Shown here: one piece after another, positions 55,865 through 64,000 of the stretch
How the letters are laid out: each line of letters begins with the position of its first letter
Numbering within the stretch: position 1 is the stretch's first letter
From: Devosia rhodophyticola
Lineage (GTDB): Bacteria > Pseudomonadota > Alphaproteobacteria > Rhizobiales > Devosiaceae
Assembly: GCF_028816475.1 (NCBI RefSeq)
Contig: NZ_CP118247.1
Span: 62,001-126,000, forward strand
DNA: 64,000 nt
Reading direction: 5' to 3'
The notes under the pieces: model-generated
Told to the model about the DNA's origin: nothing
Databases searched by the model: none
The model's input: the letters and a program-made list of their open reading frames with translations, nothing else
Made by a program: the position numbers and the translations under genes

Positions 55865-56728
55865 TCATGCGTACAGCTGCCTGAACAGTCCAACGGACTG
55901 GCGGAAACCGTCCTCGAAGTTTCCGTTTCCGGGGTGGTAGACGCTCTCGAAGGAGATAACGCCGTCATATTTGTCGGCTTTCAACGCGTCGGCCATAGGT
56001 TTGAATTGATCCGCTAATTGACCATCGCCCATGCGACGCACTTCCAGCGTCGCGCGGGGAGTGTCGACTTTTACATCCTTGATGTGGACATGGCCGAGAT
56101 AGCCGTCCCGCACCTCATCGTAACCGTCGGGAAAAGCGCGCTCATGGCACCAACAATTGTTGGCTGGGTCCCAAAGGACTTTCAGCGTATCCTTCGCATC
56201 CAGATCGTCGATGAGCTTTCGCGCTGTGTAGTTGGAGTTCACCATGGTCCCGTTGCCGGTTTCAACAACCAGAGTCAGCCCTTCCGCCCGAGCCAACTCA
56301 ACGGCAGGAGCAATCATTGGGAGCATCGTTTCCCATGCGCCATGCGCGACGTTCCACTTTTCTGCGCCGTACCGTCCCCAGAGAATCTGTTCTTTCCTCT
56401 GGGTCATGATGCGAACCAGGGGCGAATTTAGTTCGTGAGCCATTTCCATGACCCGCTTGAGGGCATCCATGTGCTTGACATGAAGCGCGTCGCCCGGTCG
56501 GTTTGCTGTAGTCATACCGGCAAAGACGTGGCGCGAGAGGCAAGAAACAGGCTTACCGTGTGTTTTAAGCAGGCTCTTGATATCGAGGATTTCCTGCCTT
56601 GAGTGATCGCCGACCTCTTTTTCACCCACAAACTGCAGTTCGGCATATTCCAGGTCGAATTCGTCCATCACAGTGAGAGCATGGGCCAAGTCGCGGCTAA
56701 CGCCGTCGCAGATCAGACCAAGTTTCAT
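55865..56728 (-). CDS. TIM-barrel sugar phosphate isomerase/epimerase (AP-endonuclease-2 fold)
   Basis: A 287-residue xylose-isomerase-like TIM barrel. Probable metal ligands are Glu in VVETGNGTM, Asp in LWDPANNCW, His in GHVHIKDVKV and Glu in VISFESVYHPG. Relatives isomerise or epimerise sugars, inosose or sugar acids; the substrate cannot be read off. The start at 56728 (MKLGLICDGVSRDLAHALTV) follows GGGGAA at 7 bases. It follows the HIBADH-like gene by 14 bases. Confidence 0.85.
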   Translation of the reverse strand: MKLGLICDGVSRDLAHALTVMDEFDLEYAELQFVGEKEVGDHSRQEILDIKSLLKTHGKPVSCLSRHVFAGMTTANRPGDALHVKHMDALKRVMEMAHELNSPLVRIMTQRKEQILWGRYGAEKWNVAHGAWETMLPMIAPAVELARAEGLTLVVETGNGTMVNSNYTARKLIDDLDAKDTLKVLWDPANNCWCHERAFPDGYDEVRDGYLGHVHIKDVKVDTPRATLEVRRMGDGQLADQFKPMADALKADKYDGVISFESVYHPGNGNFEDGFRQSVGLFRQLYA

Positions 56729-56742
56729 TTCGATATTCCCCG

Positions 56743-57633
56743 TTAGCGGTGCAGTTCTGCGCCAATGATTTCTTCCATGACCCGTGTGCAAACCCAGTTG
56801 TCGCCCTTGGGGTATTTGGTCTTGCCCTGATGGAAAATCTGCATTGCAGTCGACGCCATAAACATCGGGACGCCAAGATCCTCGGCCATATCGAGAGAGA
56901 TCGTCAGGTCCTTATGCATCGTGCCGATGCCGGATCCTGTTCCTTCGAATTTCCGATCAATAATATTTGCCAGTGCAGTGTTAGCGACGCCGCATCCCGC
57001 TCCGCTGGTTGAAAAAACGTCGTACAGTTTTTGGCCTGACACACCAGCTTTTGCAGCTAGCGCGGCTGCCTCGAAGGTTGCACCAAAGATGGAGCCAATC
57101 AGCGTCTGAAGGCACGACTTCATAACTTGCCCATCGCCAGCGCGATCGCCCACCCGGTGTATTGTTCCGGACACCGCCTCCATGACCGACTTGAACTCGT
57201 CAAGCGCGTCCGCATCCCCCGCCGCCATCATTGTCAGCGTGCCGCCCTGGGCGCCTGGGAAGCCGCCCGACACAGGACTGTCAATCAACTTGATACCTGA
57301 CCCCTCGAGCGCGTCGCCTATTTCCCGCGCTTCGCTCGGCTTGATGGTTGCGGTCAGGATAACCGCGCCGCCCCCAGGCATGTGACTGACAAGCCCGTCA
57401 GCGCCCAGGATGATGGATTTAGCCTGCAAGCCATTCATCACCATCACGTAGACAGCGTCACAGACTGCCCCAAGCTCGGCCGCGCTCTGTGCTGGTTTGC
57501 CACCCATCTCCACAAACGCCGCCATTCTCGGGGGGCTAAGATCCAGGCCTGTGGTTTCAAATCCATTCTTGATCAGATTTTTGGCCAGACCACTTCCCAT
57601 GTCGCCAAGCCCAACCACGCCTACCCGTTTCAT
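56743..57633 (-). CDS. 3-hydroxyisobutyrate-dehydrogenase-like NAD(P) oxidoreductase
   Basis: A 296-residue beta-hydroxyacid dehydrogenase. The Rossmann motif is VGVVGLGDMGSGLAKNLIK, the substrate loop DSPVSGGFPGAQGGTLTMMA and the catalytic Lys GDGQVMKSCLQ. The classical KxxNN after the Lys is KSCLQ here, as in divergent members such as threonate or erythronate dehydrogenases, so a sugar-acid substrate is possible. The ATG at 57633 has GGAG 6 bases upstream. It is the first gene of the leftward operon, about 40 bases from the predicted transcription start. Confidence 0.87.
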   Translation of the reverse strand: MKRVGVVGLGDMGSGLAKNLIKNGFETTGLDLSPPRMAAFVEMGGKPAQSAAELGAVCDAVYVMVMNGLQAKSIILGADGLVSHMPGGGAVILTATIKPSEAREIGDALEGSGIKLIDSPVSGGFPGAQGGTLTMMAAGDADALDEFKSVMEAVSGTIHRVGDRAGDGQVMKSCLQTLIGSIFGATFEAAALAAKAGVSGQKLYDVFSTSGAGCGVANTALANIIDRKFEGTGSGIGTMHKDLTISLDMAEDLGVPMFMASTAMQIFHQGKTKYPKGDNWVCTRVMEEIIGAELHR

Positions 57634-57680
57634 CCCAGTCTCCATTGTCGACAGCTATAAGGCCTTATTTGATGTGTTTT

Positions 57681-57709
57681 TGTATAGTTAATATCCCCGA
57701 CTACGTCAA
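57681..57709 (-). promoter_or_regulatory. Sigma70-like promoter of the leftward operon
   Basis: On the minus strand TTGACG (57704-57709) and TATACA (57681-57686) are exactly 17 bases apart, close to consensus. It drives the dehydrogenase-isomerase-ABC operon. Confidence 0.7.
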
Positions 57710-57724
57710 TCATTCATCTAATGA
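57710..57724. promoter_or_regulatory. Candidate operator between divergent promoters
   Basis: TCATT-CATCT-AATGA, a perfect 5-bp inverted repeat, lies between the two divergent -35 boxes, beginning one base after the leftward one. A repressor here would control both directions. The LacI protein encoded next door is the likely binder, though the centre is not the CG common to many LacI operators. Confidence 0.4.
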
Positions 57725-57734
57725 GCACTCACAG

Positions 57735-57763
57735 TTGACGATTTTAGCCCAAATTGGTACTAC
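57735..57763 (+). promoter_or_regulatory. Sigma70-like promoter of the LacI gene
   Basis: TTGACG (57735-57740) and TACTAC (57758-57763) are 17 bases apart. The -35 is good and the -10 moderate. The start codon lies about 90 bases downstream. Confidence 0.5.
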
Positions 57764-57856
57764 TTTTTCAGCGTGGGAATGTAAGAACGCGCTTTCTTGC
57801 CAACTTCCCTTAATCAATAATGACCTTGGTTAAACCGCTGAATGGAAGGCTTATTG

Positions 57857-58879
57857 ATGAGTAGAGACAATCGACCCCGCGCACTCGACATCGCACTGAG
57901 AGCTGGACTGAGCACATCCACGGTCGATCGGGTGTTAAATGGTCGCGGTCGCGTCAGTACCAAAGCCGTCCAGCTCGTCATGCAGGCGCAATCGGAACTG
58001 GAGCAGCCGGCCTCATCACCTGCGGACACCATCGAAATAATTTTGCCGCTGAACGCCGGCAATTCAACACGTTATCTTGGCGCATTTTTCCGCCTTGCAG
58101 GCCAGAAGAACGGGGTTTCCGTCAAAGTAAATTGGGTCGATCGAATGATCCCGGCGGCTTTGAGTGCTGCATTGCTTGAAACTATTGAGCGCTGTCCGCG
58201 CGGTGTCGCGTTCCAGGCGTTGGATGACCCGCTGGTGCACGAAGCGGTCGCTGCGCTACGCTCGAAAGGCGTGAGGCTGACGACGATCGTTTCCGACTTA
58301 ACCGGAGAAGGCGTGGGTTATGTTGGTATGGACAATCGTGCGGCCGGCAGAACTGCCGCGCTTCTGATGGGCAATTATTGCGCTGGCAAAGGTACAATCG
58401 CCGTAGTCTGGAGCGGCCAACTTTCGCGCGCCCATGAAGAGCGTGAATCGGGATTCCGTGCGCTCATGCGGGCCGAATTTCCTTCCATGCTGGTTAAAGA
58501 CGTCAATAGCGGCAACGATCAACCGGATGAGAATTTCCGCTTGATCCGCGAATTGCTGACATCCGATACTTCGATAGCAGGCGTCTATTGCGTAGGTGCG
58601 GGTCCGTCGTCCATCGTCGATGCTGCTAAAGCGACCGGGCAGATCAACCGAATCAAGATTTTCGCGCACAATCTCACTCATGTTACGCGCGCGCATCTGC
58701 TGGATTCCGAAATTGACGTCGTCATTCACCAGAACATGCACGAAATTGCCAACCGGGCATTGGCCGAATTGCTGTCGGACGAGCCGATTGGCCGGATTGC
58801 TGTCGCCACGCATATCATCACCCGCGAAAACGCACTTCACCACCTCGATCTAAACGCCATCAGCGATTGGCTTGAATGA
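57857..58879 (+). CDS. LacI family transcription regulator
   Basis: A 340-residue regulator with an N-terminal helix-turn-helix (DIALRAGLSTSTVDRVLNGR, about residues 10-29) and a sugar-binding periplasmic-type domain of the Peripla_BP_4 class (IEIILPLNAGNSTRYLGAFF, later GTIAVVWSGQLSRAHEERES). The start is the ATG at 57857 (MSRDNRPRALD). It is divergent from the six-gene leftward operon and upstream of two Gfo/Idh genes, so it probably senses the pathway substrate. Confidence 0.88.
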   Translation: MSRDNRPRALDIALRAGLSTSTVDRVLNGRGRVSTKAVQLVMQAQSELEQPASSPADTIEIILPLNAGNSTRYLGAFFRLAGQKNGVSVKVNWVDRMIPAALSAALLETIERCPRGVAFQALDDPLVHEAVAALRSKGVRLTTIVSDLTGEGVGYVGMDNRAAGRTAALLMGNYCAGKGTIAVVWSGQLSRAHEERESGFRALMRAEFPSMLVKDVNSGNDQPDENFRLIRELLTSDTSIAGVYCVGAGPSSIVDAAKATGQINRIKIFAHNLTHVTRAHLLDSEIDVVIHQNMHEIANRALAELLSDEPIGRIAVATHIITRENALHHLDLNAISDWLE

Positions 58880-59000
58880 GGATGATTGAAGCATCGAATT
58901 GCAAATTACTCCTGACAGAGCGGGCTGGAATGCGGTGCGTGGCGGGACCGGTTTCAAGAAATGTCGTCACGCGCAACCACATTCTGGATGGTGATTGCTC

Positions 59001-60170
59001 ATGACACATCTTAACGTTACGGCAAAGGATATCCCCCTCGCCATGATCGGTGGTGGTTTTGGCTCCGCGGTTGGCATCAGCCATCGCGACGGTGCCCAGA
59101 TGGGAGGCGTGTTCAAACTTCGGGCCGGCGTGTTCTCGTCAGAGTTGGAACGCGGTCGTGCATTCGGAGCGACGGTCGGTGTCCCGCCGGAGCGATGCTA
59201 CGCGAATGTCGACGAACTTGTGAGGTGTGAATCCGGCCGAGCCGATGGTGTTCGCCTCGCAACTATCGTCACGCCGAATGCACTGCACGGACCGGCCGCC
59301 AAAGCACTTTTGCTGGGCGGGATCAACGTGATGTGTGAGAAGCCCATGGCCATTTCACGCGCAGAGGCCGCAGAGCTCAAGTTGTTGGCGCGACAGCGCG
59401 GCCTGGTGTTTGCCTTGGCGCACGCGTATTCCGCCTACGCAATGGTACACGAGGCGCGGGCGCTGGTCGCAGAGGGCGCGATCGGTAAGATCGTCATGGT
59501 CCAAGCCCAGTACGCATCGGGGTGGGCCAGTCTTCCCATTGGCAAAGATGCCCGCCGTGGCGCGCTTTGGCGCACCGATCCTGCGCAAGCTGGTCCGTCG
59601 AGCGTGTTGGGCGATCTCGGCACACATATACACCATCTAACCCGTTTCGTTACGGGGCTGGAGATCACCGAAGTTGCGGCGGAATTGTCCTCTGCTGTTG
59701 TTGGTCGGAGCGTCGACGATACCGCCGGAATTCTCTTGCGCTTCTCGAACGGCGCCAGTGGAATGATGTGGGTCACAATGGCCGCTGCCGGATCTGGAAA
59801 CGAGCTGACGATCCGAGTTTTTGGCGAGAGCGGCCAAATTGCATGGGAACAGGAAATTCCTGACATCCTGACAGTTCGACATGTGGACGGCACCGTCGAA
59901 CTGCGCCGACGTACCATCGTACCCGGGTCGGTATCGAGCAAAATTTCTCGGAGGCGCCCGGGCCAGCCAGAAGGTTTTGTGGACGCATTCGCAAATCTTT
60001 ACCGCGACGTGGCGCTGCGTCTAACAGCATTAGCTGCTGATGACGTTTCCAGTGCTCCTATCATCCCGGATGCAGATGATGGCGTTTTGGGCATGGCGTT
60101 TATCGAGGCGGCAGTCGGCTCGCATGAAAATGGCGGCGCTTGGACAGCAATTCGGGGAGTTCTATCATGA
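59001..60170 (+). CDS. Gfo/Idh/MocA family dehydrogenase
   Basis: A 389-residue NAD(P)-dependent oxidoreductase. The nucleotide motif is LAMIGGGFGSAVGISHR, the catalytic Lys is in VMCEKPMAISRAEA, and LGDLGTHIHHLTRF holds the Asp and His pair. A long insertion precedes the motif VGVPPERCY. The substrate is probably a sugar, cyclitol or derivative. The 121-base gap after the LacI gene shows no clear promoter. It overlaps the next gene by 4 bases. Confidence 0.88.
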   Translation: MTHLNVTAKDIPLAMIGGGFGSAVGISHRDGAQMGGVFKLRAGVFSSELERGRAFGATVGVPPERCYANVDELVRCESGRADGVRLATIVTPNALHGPAAKALLLGGINVMCEKPMAISRAEAAELKLLARQRGLVFALAHAYSAYAMVHEARALVAEGAIGKIVMVQAQYASGWASLPIGKDARRGALWRTDPAQAGPSSVLGDLGTHIHHLTRFVTGLEITEVAAELSSAVVGRSVDDTAGILLRFSNGASGMMWVTMAAAGSGNELTIRVFGESGQIAWEQEIPDILTVRHVDGTVELRRRTIVPGSVSSKISRRRPGQPEGFVDAFANLYRDVALRLTALAADDVSSAPIIPDADDGVLGMAFIEAAVGSHENGGAWTAIRGVLS

Positions 60171-61174
60171 ACGGGTGCATTGGCGTTGCTGTGATTGGTG
60201 CGGGTTTTATCGGCAAAGTACATGCAAAATGCATCCACGAAAATCCACGCACGCACCTTTCCGCAGTCTACGACGTCAATACCGAATCCGCAGGCCTGCT
60301 CGCGGCCCACCATTCTGCTACCTGCGCCGTTTCCTTAGAAGAAGCGATCCGCGATGCCGACGTTGTCATCATCGGCACACCCACAGTCACGCATGGTGAG
60401 ATCGCGCGACGCTGCATCGAAAACGGGACCCCGTTCATGTGCGAGAAACCTCTCGATACAGAACTCCAGTCGGCAATGCGAACTGCTGGAATGGCAAATC
60501 AGGCCGGGGTGTTTGCCGGAATGGGATTTAACCGCAGGTTCGACGCCCAGTATCAAGTGCTGCACCAATCGATTGGCAATGGAGATTTGGGCAAAGTCGA
60601 AATCGTCCTGATGACATCCCGCACCCAATCGCTGCCTTCGGTTGAGTATGTCGCCAAATCCGGTGGACAGCTTCGCGACAAGGGAGCGCACTGGTTCGAC
60701 CTGCTTTGCTGGCTCACGCGCGAACGTCCAAGAGAGATTTTCGTGCAGGGAAGCTGCCTGATCGACAAGCGCTTTGCAGACTATGGTGACGTCGATACCG
60801 CGACAATCGCCATTGAAATGGAGAGTGGCGCGCTTTGCCAGATGAATTTCAGTCGGCGGACCGCTTATGGATATGATGAGAGAATAGAGATTGCCGGGTC
60901 CAACGGCATGATGCAGTCCTGCCTTCCCATCCCGGTAAACGTACAGCATTATCATGGAAACAGGATTACCCAGGGCGGCATTCATCCGGATTGGTATTCT
61001 CGCATCCAGGGCACCTATCCCGCTCAGCTCAATGCACTCATCGATGCGATCGAGGGCAAGGGAGAGTTTCCGAGCTTAGTGGACGGGCTCGTGGCCGAGG
61101 CTATCGCGCTAGCCGGCACCCAGTCGTTGGAGCAGAGAAAGCCTATCCCGATACCATACGATTTTGATATCTGA
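60167..61174 (+). CDS. Inositol-2-dehydrogenase-like Gfo/Idh/MocA enzyme
   Basis: A 335-residue enzyme with VAVIGAGFIGKVHAK, the catalytic Lys in FMCEKPLDTELQSAM, GMGFNRRFDAQYQVL, the Asp/His pair in LRDKGAHWFDLLCW and MNFSRRTAYGYDERIEIAGS, a pattern close to myo-inositol 2-dehydrogenases. It starts at 60167 within the ATGA overlap of the preceding gene, with GGGGAG 8 bases upstream. A related but distinct cyclitol or sugar may be the substrate. GGCCT/AGGCC (after the stop) is a weak hairpin. Confidence 0.87.
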   Translation: MNGCIGVAVIGAGFIGKVHAKCIHENPRTHLSAVYDVNTESAGLLAAHHSATCAVSLEEAIRDADVVIIGTPTVTHGEIARRCIENGTPFMCEKPLDTELQSAMRTAGMANQAGVFAGMGFNRRFDAQYQVLHQSIGNGDLGKVEIVLMTSRTQSLPSVEYVAKSGGQLRDKGAHWFDLLCWLTRERPREIFVQGSCLIDKRFADYGDVDTATIAIEMESGALCQMNFSRRTAYGYDERIEIAGSNGMMQSCLPIPVNVQHYHGNRITQGGIHPDWYSRIQGTYPAQLNALIDAIEGKGEFPSLVDGLVAEAIALAGTQSLEQRKPIPIPYDFDI

Positions 61175-61736
61175 TTGTGGCCTGTAGGCCGTCGCGGTTG
61201 ACGTGTAAAATGACTATCGAGGGAGAGGCAACTCCCAACTGTAGCTGGATCCAAATACCTTTAGTTTGGACTACGCCGCTGCAAGGCCGGCAAGGGCGAC
61301 CGAAGTACGGTCTCTACACGATCCTGCCCCATGTCGGCACGGATAGAGGATAACGCTGCCCCACAACTTCGCCTAGAGACTGCCGCACAAGGCCGACAAA
61401 GAACTGCGTTGAACCGACGTTGCCGATCGAGATTTGCCCGGTCGCCGACAGCAAAACGCCTATGCCAAGAAAAAGGCACAGTGATCAGATCAAAGCACAG
61501 GCGATAGGCCGCGGAAATTTTGCCAGCCTACTACGTTCGGTATCCCTATTGGGGGACGGAACAAGATGCGCAGCCGCGACTATCCTGCCAATAGCAACTT
61601 CGGTGGTGCCAAGTTGAGAATTCCGCACTGCACTCGCTAGACGGCAACAAACGACGAGGTTTCGCTGCGCGCTGCCGTCCTGTTATGGCATCGACCAACA
61701 TGAACGCGCACGCTGGTCAGGCGTCCGCGTGTTCGT
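61175..61736. other. Convergent gap without a recognisable gene
   Basis: This 562-bp stretch between convergent genes has no supported coding region. Small hairpins lie at its left end (GGCCT/AGGCC, GGGAG/CTCCC, TCCAAA/TTTGGA). Short minus-strand frames can be read but have no ribosome sites and resemble nothing I know, so they may be remnants. Confidence 0.5.
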
Positions 61737-63254
61737 TCAATCATGCCGCAGAGGGCGACAGCGAAGGGCCAGGTAAGGCTTGCCCGGCAGCTTGATGCCA
61801 AAATCTGCGTCTGCCTTGCCGCCGCGAACAATGGCACCGTGTCGTGTTGGGTGAGGAACTACAGGCGGCACCTGCTCGGCGGGATTGATGGTCATATTCC
61901 AAGTGTCGATAAGGTCGACCTGATAACGGCGACCGTCTTTGGGCAGGCCACTCGACCAGTGAGCGGGCTGGTGTTCACCGAAATATATATAGCGGACCTC
62001 ACCATCCACAGCGCCGGACACGCGGCTCCACGGAAAAGAGTTCGTACCTCCCATTGGCGTTAGACCGGCGCCCGCATCCTCCTCAAGCAGATTGCGCAAG
62101 AAAGCGAGCCGCTGCCAGGCTTGCCCATATAGTTTGCCGCCTTTGGCCCACCAAATGATGTCGTTTGGATGCTCATAAGTTTCCCCATGCCCAGCATATC
62201 CGCCACGCAGCGTGGTGGTCCAAAAGCGATGAACCAACTCCTGGGCCGAAATGTTGCCCCAGGCCGGCCAGATATTACCTTCATATTCAGGCTCATCATT
62301 GACCACAGGCTTGCCATAGTCGTCGCGCCACTCCGGGGTCTTCCTGACGTCCCAGTTCTGGATGCAGACGTGGCTAATCCAGGGCTTGGTGTGATCATAG
62401 TACATCGTAACATCGCCATTGTGGATCGACGTCAGGTGCCTGCAGGGATCGTCACGTTCAAGGATGTGGAAATATTCGTCCCACTGCTCCATCGGCTTGG
62501 TGTCGAGCAAAAAATCATACTCATTGGCCATCGACCACCACACATTGCTATAGGCCGACAGGCGCGCCGCAAGATAGGCTACATAACGGTAGTCCTGCTC
62601 CGCGCTCATGTCGCAATAGCCCCAGCGATCATAGGGATGGAACACGATGATATCGGCTTCAATACCCATGTCACGCAGCTTACCGACCTGTTGTTCGAAA
62701 TGGCGGAATGCTTCGGGATTAGGTCGATCGAAGTCGAGCGTCCCATCCGCCTTTTCGGCATAGATCGGGTAAAGCGGTTCATTGGTGTTGAAAGGGTAAT
62801 TTTTGGGGAAGACTCCCATACGCAATTTGTTGAAGCCAGCCGTTTCCAAGGTTTGCAGGGTTTCCTCCTGCAATTGCAGTGCCTGGTGGGTCCATGCGTA
62901 ACAGGTTGTCCCAAATGGCAAATAGCGGGTGCCATCGGCGTAGGCAAAATGAAATTGGTCGGCAACGCGCACTGGTCCATGCGCCCCTTGTCGCGGCGCG
63001 TCGACGGTCAAGCTGCCTGTGGCACCATCAAGTGCTGGCACCGAACTTTTGGTTTTATAAGTCCATTCGCCCATCACATCGGGCATAAAGCGCACTATGT
63101 AGGCGCCGTCGCCATCGTAAAATCCCGTCACCCGAACGCTGCGCGCGCCATGAGCAAAATCGGCTTCAAGGCTAACGTCGAGATAGGGGTTGCCATCGGA
63201 TGGTCCCGAAAGGCGCAATTCGAAAATATCCCATTGGGCGGTTGTGGTTGTCAT
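61737..63254 (-). CDS. DUF5060/apiosidase-like (DUF4038) glycoside hydrolase-type protein
   Basis: A 505-residue protein: N-terminal DUF5060 beta domain (WDIFELRLSGPSDGNPYLDV), a TIM barrel with FGTTCYAWTHQA, FNKLRMGVFPKNYP, VFHPYDRWGYCDM and VWWSMANEYDFL (likely catalytic Glu), and a DUF5605-type C-terminal domain. Relatives hydrolyse plant or microbial glycans. No signal peptide is visible, so it probably acts in the cytosol on imported oligosaccharides. The ATG at 63254 has GGAG 7 bases upstream and lies inside the end of the next gene. Confidence 0.85.
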   Translation of the reverse strand: MTTTTAQWDIFELRLSGPSDGNPYLDVSLEADFAHGARSVRVTGFYDGDGAYIVRFMPDVMGEWTYKTKSSVPALDGATGSLTVDAPRQGAHGPVRVADQFHFAYADGTRYLPFGTTCYAWTHQALQLQEETLQTLETAGFNKLRMGVFPKNYPFNTNEPLYPIYAEKADGTLDFDRPNPEAFRHFEQQVGKLRDMGIEADIIVFHPYDRWGYCDMSAEQDYRYVAYLAARLSAYSNVWWSMANEYDFLLDTKPMEQWDEYFHILERDDPCRHLTSIHNGDVTMYYDHTKPWISHVCIQNWDVRKTPEWRDDYGKPVVNDEPEYEGNIWPAWGNISAQELVHRFWTTTLRGGYAGHGETYEHPNDIIWWAKGGKLYGQAWQRLAFLRNLLEEDAGAGLTPMGGTNSFPWSRVSGAVDGEVRYIYFGEHQPAHWSSGLPKDGRRYQVDLIDTWNMTINPAEQVPPVVPHPTRHGAIVRGGKADADFGIKLPGKPYLALRCRPLRHD

Positions 63255-64000
63255 TTTGTTTCTCCAAGGGGGTGGCGTCGGTGCGCCGCAACAGGAATGC
63301 CTGAAACGGCTTTGCGGGAAAGTGCAACACGTCGCCCCGCACTACGTCTGGCGCAATCTCGGTTTCGGTCATTTCCCAGGTGTCAATCAGAGTGGCGCGA
63401 TAATGTTCATCGGGTGGCACTACCACGCTGGCTTCGCCGGGTTGGTTGACGCCGAAGTAGCTCAGATAATATTGGTGTGCCTGTCCAGCCGTTGCATAGT
63501 GGATGCCCACTCGCTTCCAGTCCTCTTCGCCGGGCATCGGCCGGGTTAATTCGGGCAGCGTGACGACATCAAGCCCACCGCCCATGGTGATGCGGTAGTG
63601 GCCGGTATGAGGCATCGGCTCGAGACCTTTGTCAGGTCCCTCCTCCAATATGCGGCGCAAAAAGGCGATCCGTTTTGGGCTTTGGCCAACCAATTTGCCG
63701 CCCTTGGCCCACCAGATCGTTTCGGTGTCGTTATTGTAGGTTTCGCCGTGGGTGACATATCCGCCATTGACGGTACCCGCCCAGAACCGGTGCACCATTT
63801 CCTGGCCGCCGATATTGCCCCAGTCCTCAGAAATATCGCCTTCATAGGAACATTCATCGTCCGAGATCGGCTTGTTATACATCTGGCGCCATTGAAGCGC
63901 CCGCGCTGTATCCTGGCGCTGGATGCTGACATGGGTAATTCGGGGATGGGTATAGTCGAAGGGCGCAAATCCGTTGTGAATCGAAAGCAAATGACCGAAC
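63172..64000 (-). CDS. DUF5060/apiosidase-like paralogue, 5' end outside the window
   Basis: The visible C-terminal part (about 276 residues) is clearly related to the preceding gene product: GHLLSIHNG, QEMVHRFWAGTVNGGYVTHG, ETYNNDTETIWWAKGGKL and FPAKPFQAFLLR. The start lies beyond 64000; the apparent TTG start at 63990 is internal. The C-terminal tail after FLLRRTDATPLEK runs on past the usual end and overlaps the next gene by 83 bases, so an ancestral stop codon may have been lost. Confidence 0.82.
   Translation of the reverse strand, partial: FGHLLSIHNGFAPFDYTHPRITHVSIQRQDTARALQWRQMYNKPISDDECSYEGDISEDWGNIGGQEMVHRFWAGTVNGGYVTHGETYNNDTETIWWAKGGKLVGQSPKRIAFLRRILEEGPDKGLEPMPHTGHYRITMGGGLDVVTLPELTRPMPGEEDWKRVGIHYATAGQAHQYYLSYFGVNQPGEASVVVPPDEHYRATLIDTWEMTETEIAPDVVRGDVLHFPAKPFQAFLLRRTDATPLEKQNDNHNRPMGYFRIAPFGTIRWQPLSRR

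Noticed and set aside
61175..61736. Short minus-strand frames in the convergent gap
   Set aside because: They lack starts with ribosome sites and show no family resemblance, so no gene is called.

Overview
The window reads as a chromosomal segment of an alphaproteobacterium of the order Hyphomicrobiales. A Devosia-like organism is my best guess, from the style of the ribosomal and SecE proteins, the rpoB/rpoC leader layout and the NirK/pseudoazurin/NnrS set; the genus is an inference. About half of it (1-31.6 kb) is one dense minus-strand block of translation and transcription genes. The rest is accessory: cell envelope, partial denitrification, osmotic stress and carbohydrate uptake and catabolism.

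Region 1 (0-31.6 kb, read right to left): secE-nusG, rplK-rplA, rplJ-rplL, rpoB-rpoC, then an O-methyltransferase gene standing between a strong rpoC terminator and the str operon. Next come rpsL-rpsG-fusA-tuf, the S10 operon (rpsJ to rpsQ), the spc operon (rplN to secY, with adk) and the alpha operon (rpsM, rpsK, rpoA, rplQ), closed by a perfect terminator at 61-96. Structured leaders lie before rpsL, rplJ and rpoB. Ribosomal protein S12 carries Arg at position 88, where a Lys-to-Arg change is a classical streptomycin-resistance substitution. secE appears frameshifted in a T run.

Region 2 (31.7-34.8 kb): a sterol-desaturase-type membrane oxygenase, a YrhK-like protein and an ICMT/PEMT-type methyltransferase sit between secE and tRNA-Trp(CCA). 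tRNA-Trp is often directly next to secE in bacteria. Beyond it are a frameshifted MAPEG gene and a 70-residue orphan ORF preceded by two palindromes.

Region 3 (34.8-42.4 kb): pbpC and a thioester-type bacterial alpha-2-macroglobulin with an N-terminal PAN/Apple domain, a conserved envelope-defence and repair pair.

Region 4 (42.6-47.7 kb): a nitrite-respiration and NO-response island with pseudoazurin, nirK, nirV, an NnrR-type Crp/Fnr regulator, a DUF1858 redox-disulfide protein and nnrS. Three FNR/NnrR-type 14-bp boxes sit at similar distances from plausible -10 elements of paz, nirK and nnrS, so they probably form one NO-responsive regulon. No NO reductase is in the window.

Region 5 (48.1-52.5 kb): a large DUF3772/MscS mechanosensitive channel and a BCCT betaine-type transporter, both osmotic-stress functions.

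Region 6 (52.5-61.2 kb): a divergent carbohydrate-catabolic locus. Leftward: a HIBADH-like dehydrogenase, a TIM-barrel isomerase/epimerase and a PAAT-type ABC importer, ended by a strong terminator. Rightward: a LacI regulator and two overlapping Gfo/Idh/MocA dehydrogenases. Divergent sigma70-like promoters flank a candidate operator. The importer belongs to an amino-acid family, but its binding protein lacks the usual Asp for the alpha-amino group, so a non-amino-acid or modified cyclitol/sugar ligand is plausible. This is my main candidate for an undescribed pathway.

Region 7 (61.7-64 kb): two tandem paralogues of DUF5060/apiosidase-like glycoside hydrolases, the second cut by the window edge, overlapping by 83 bp.
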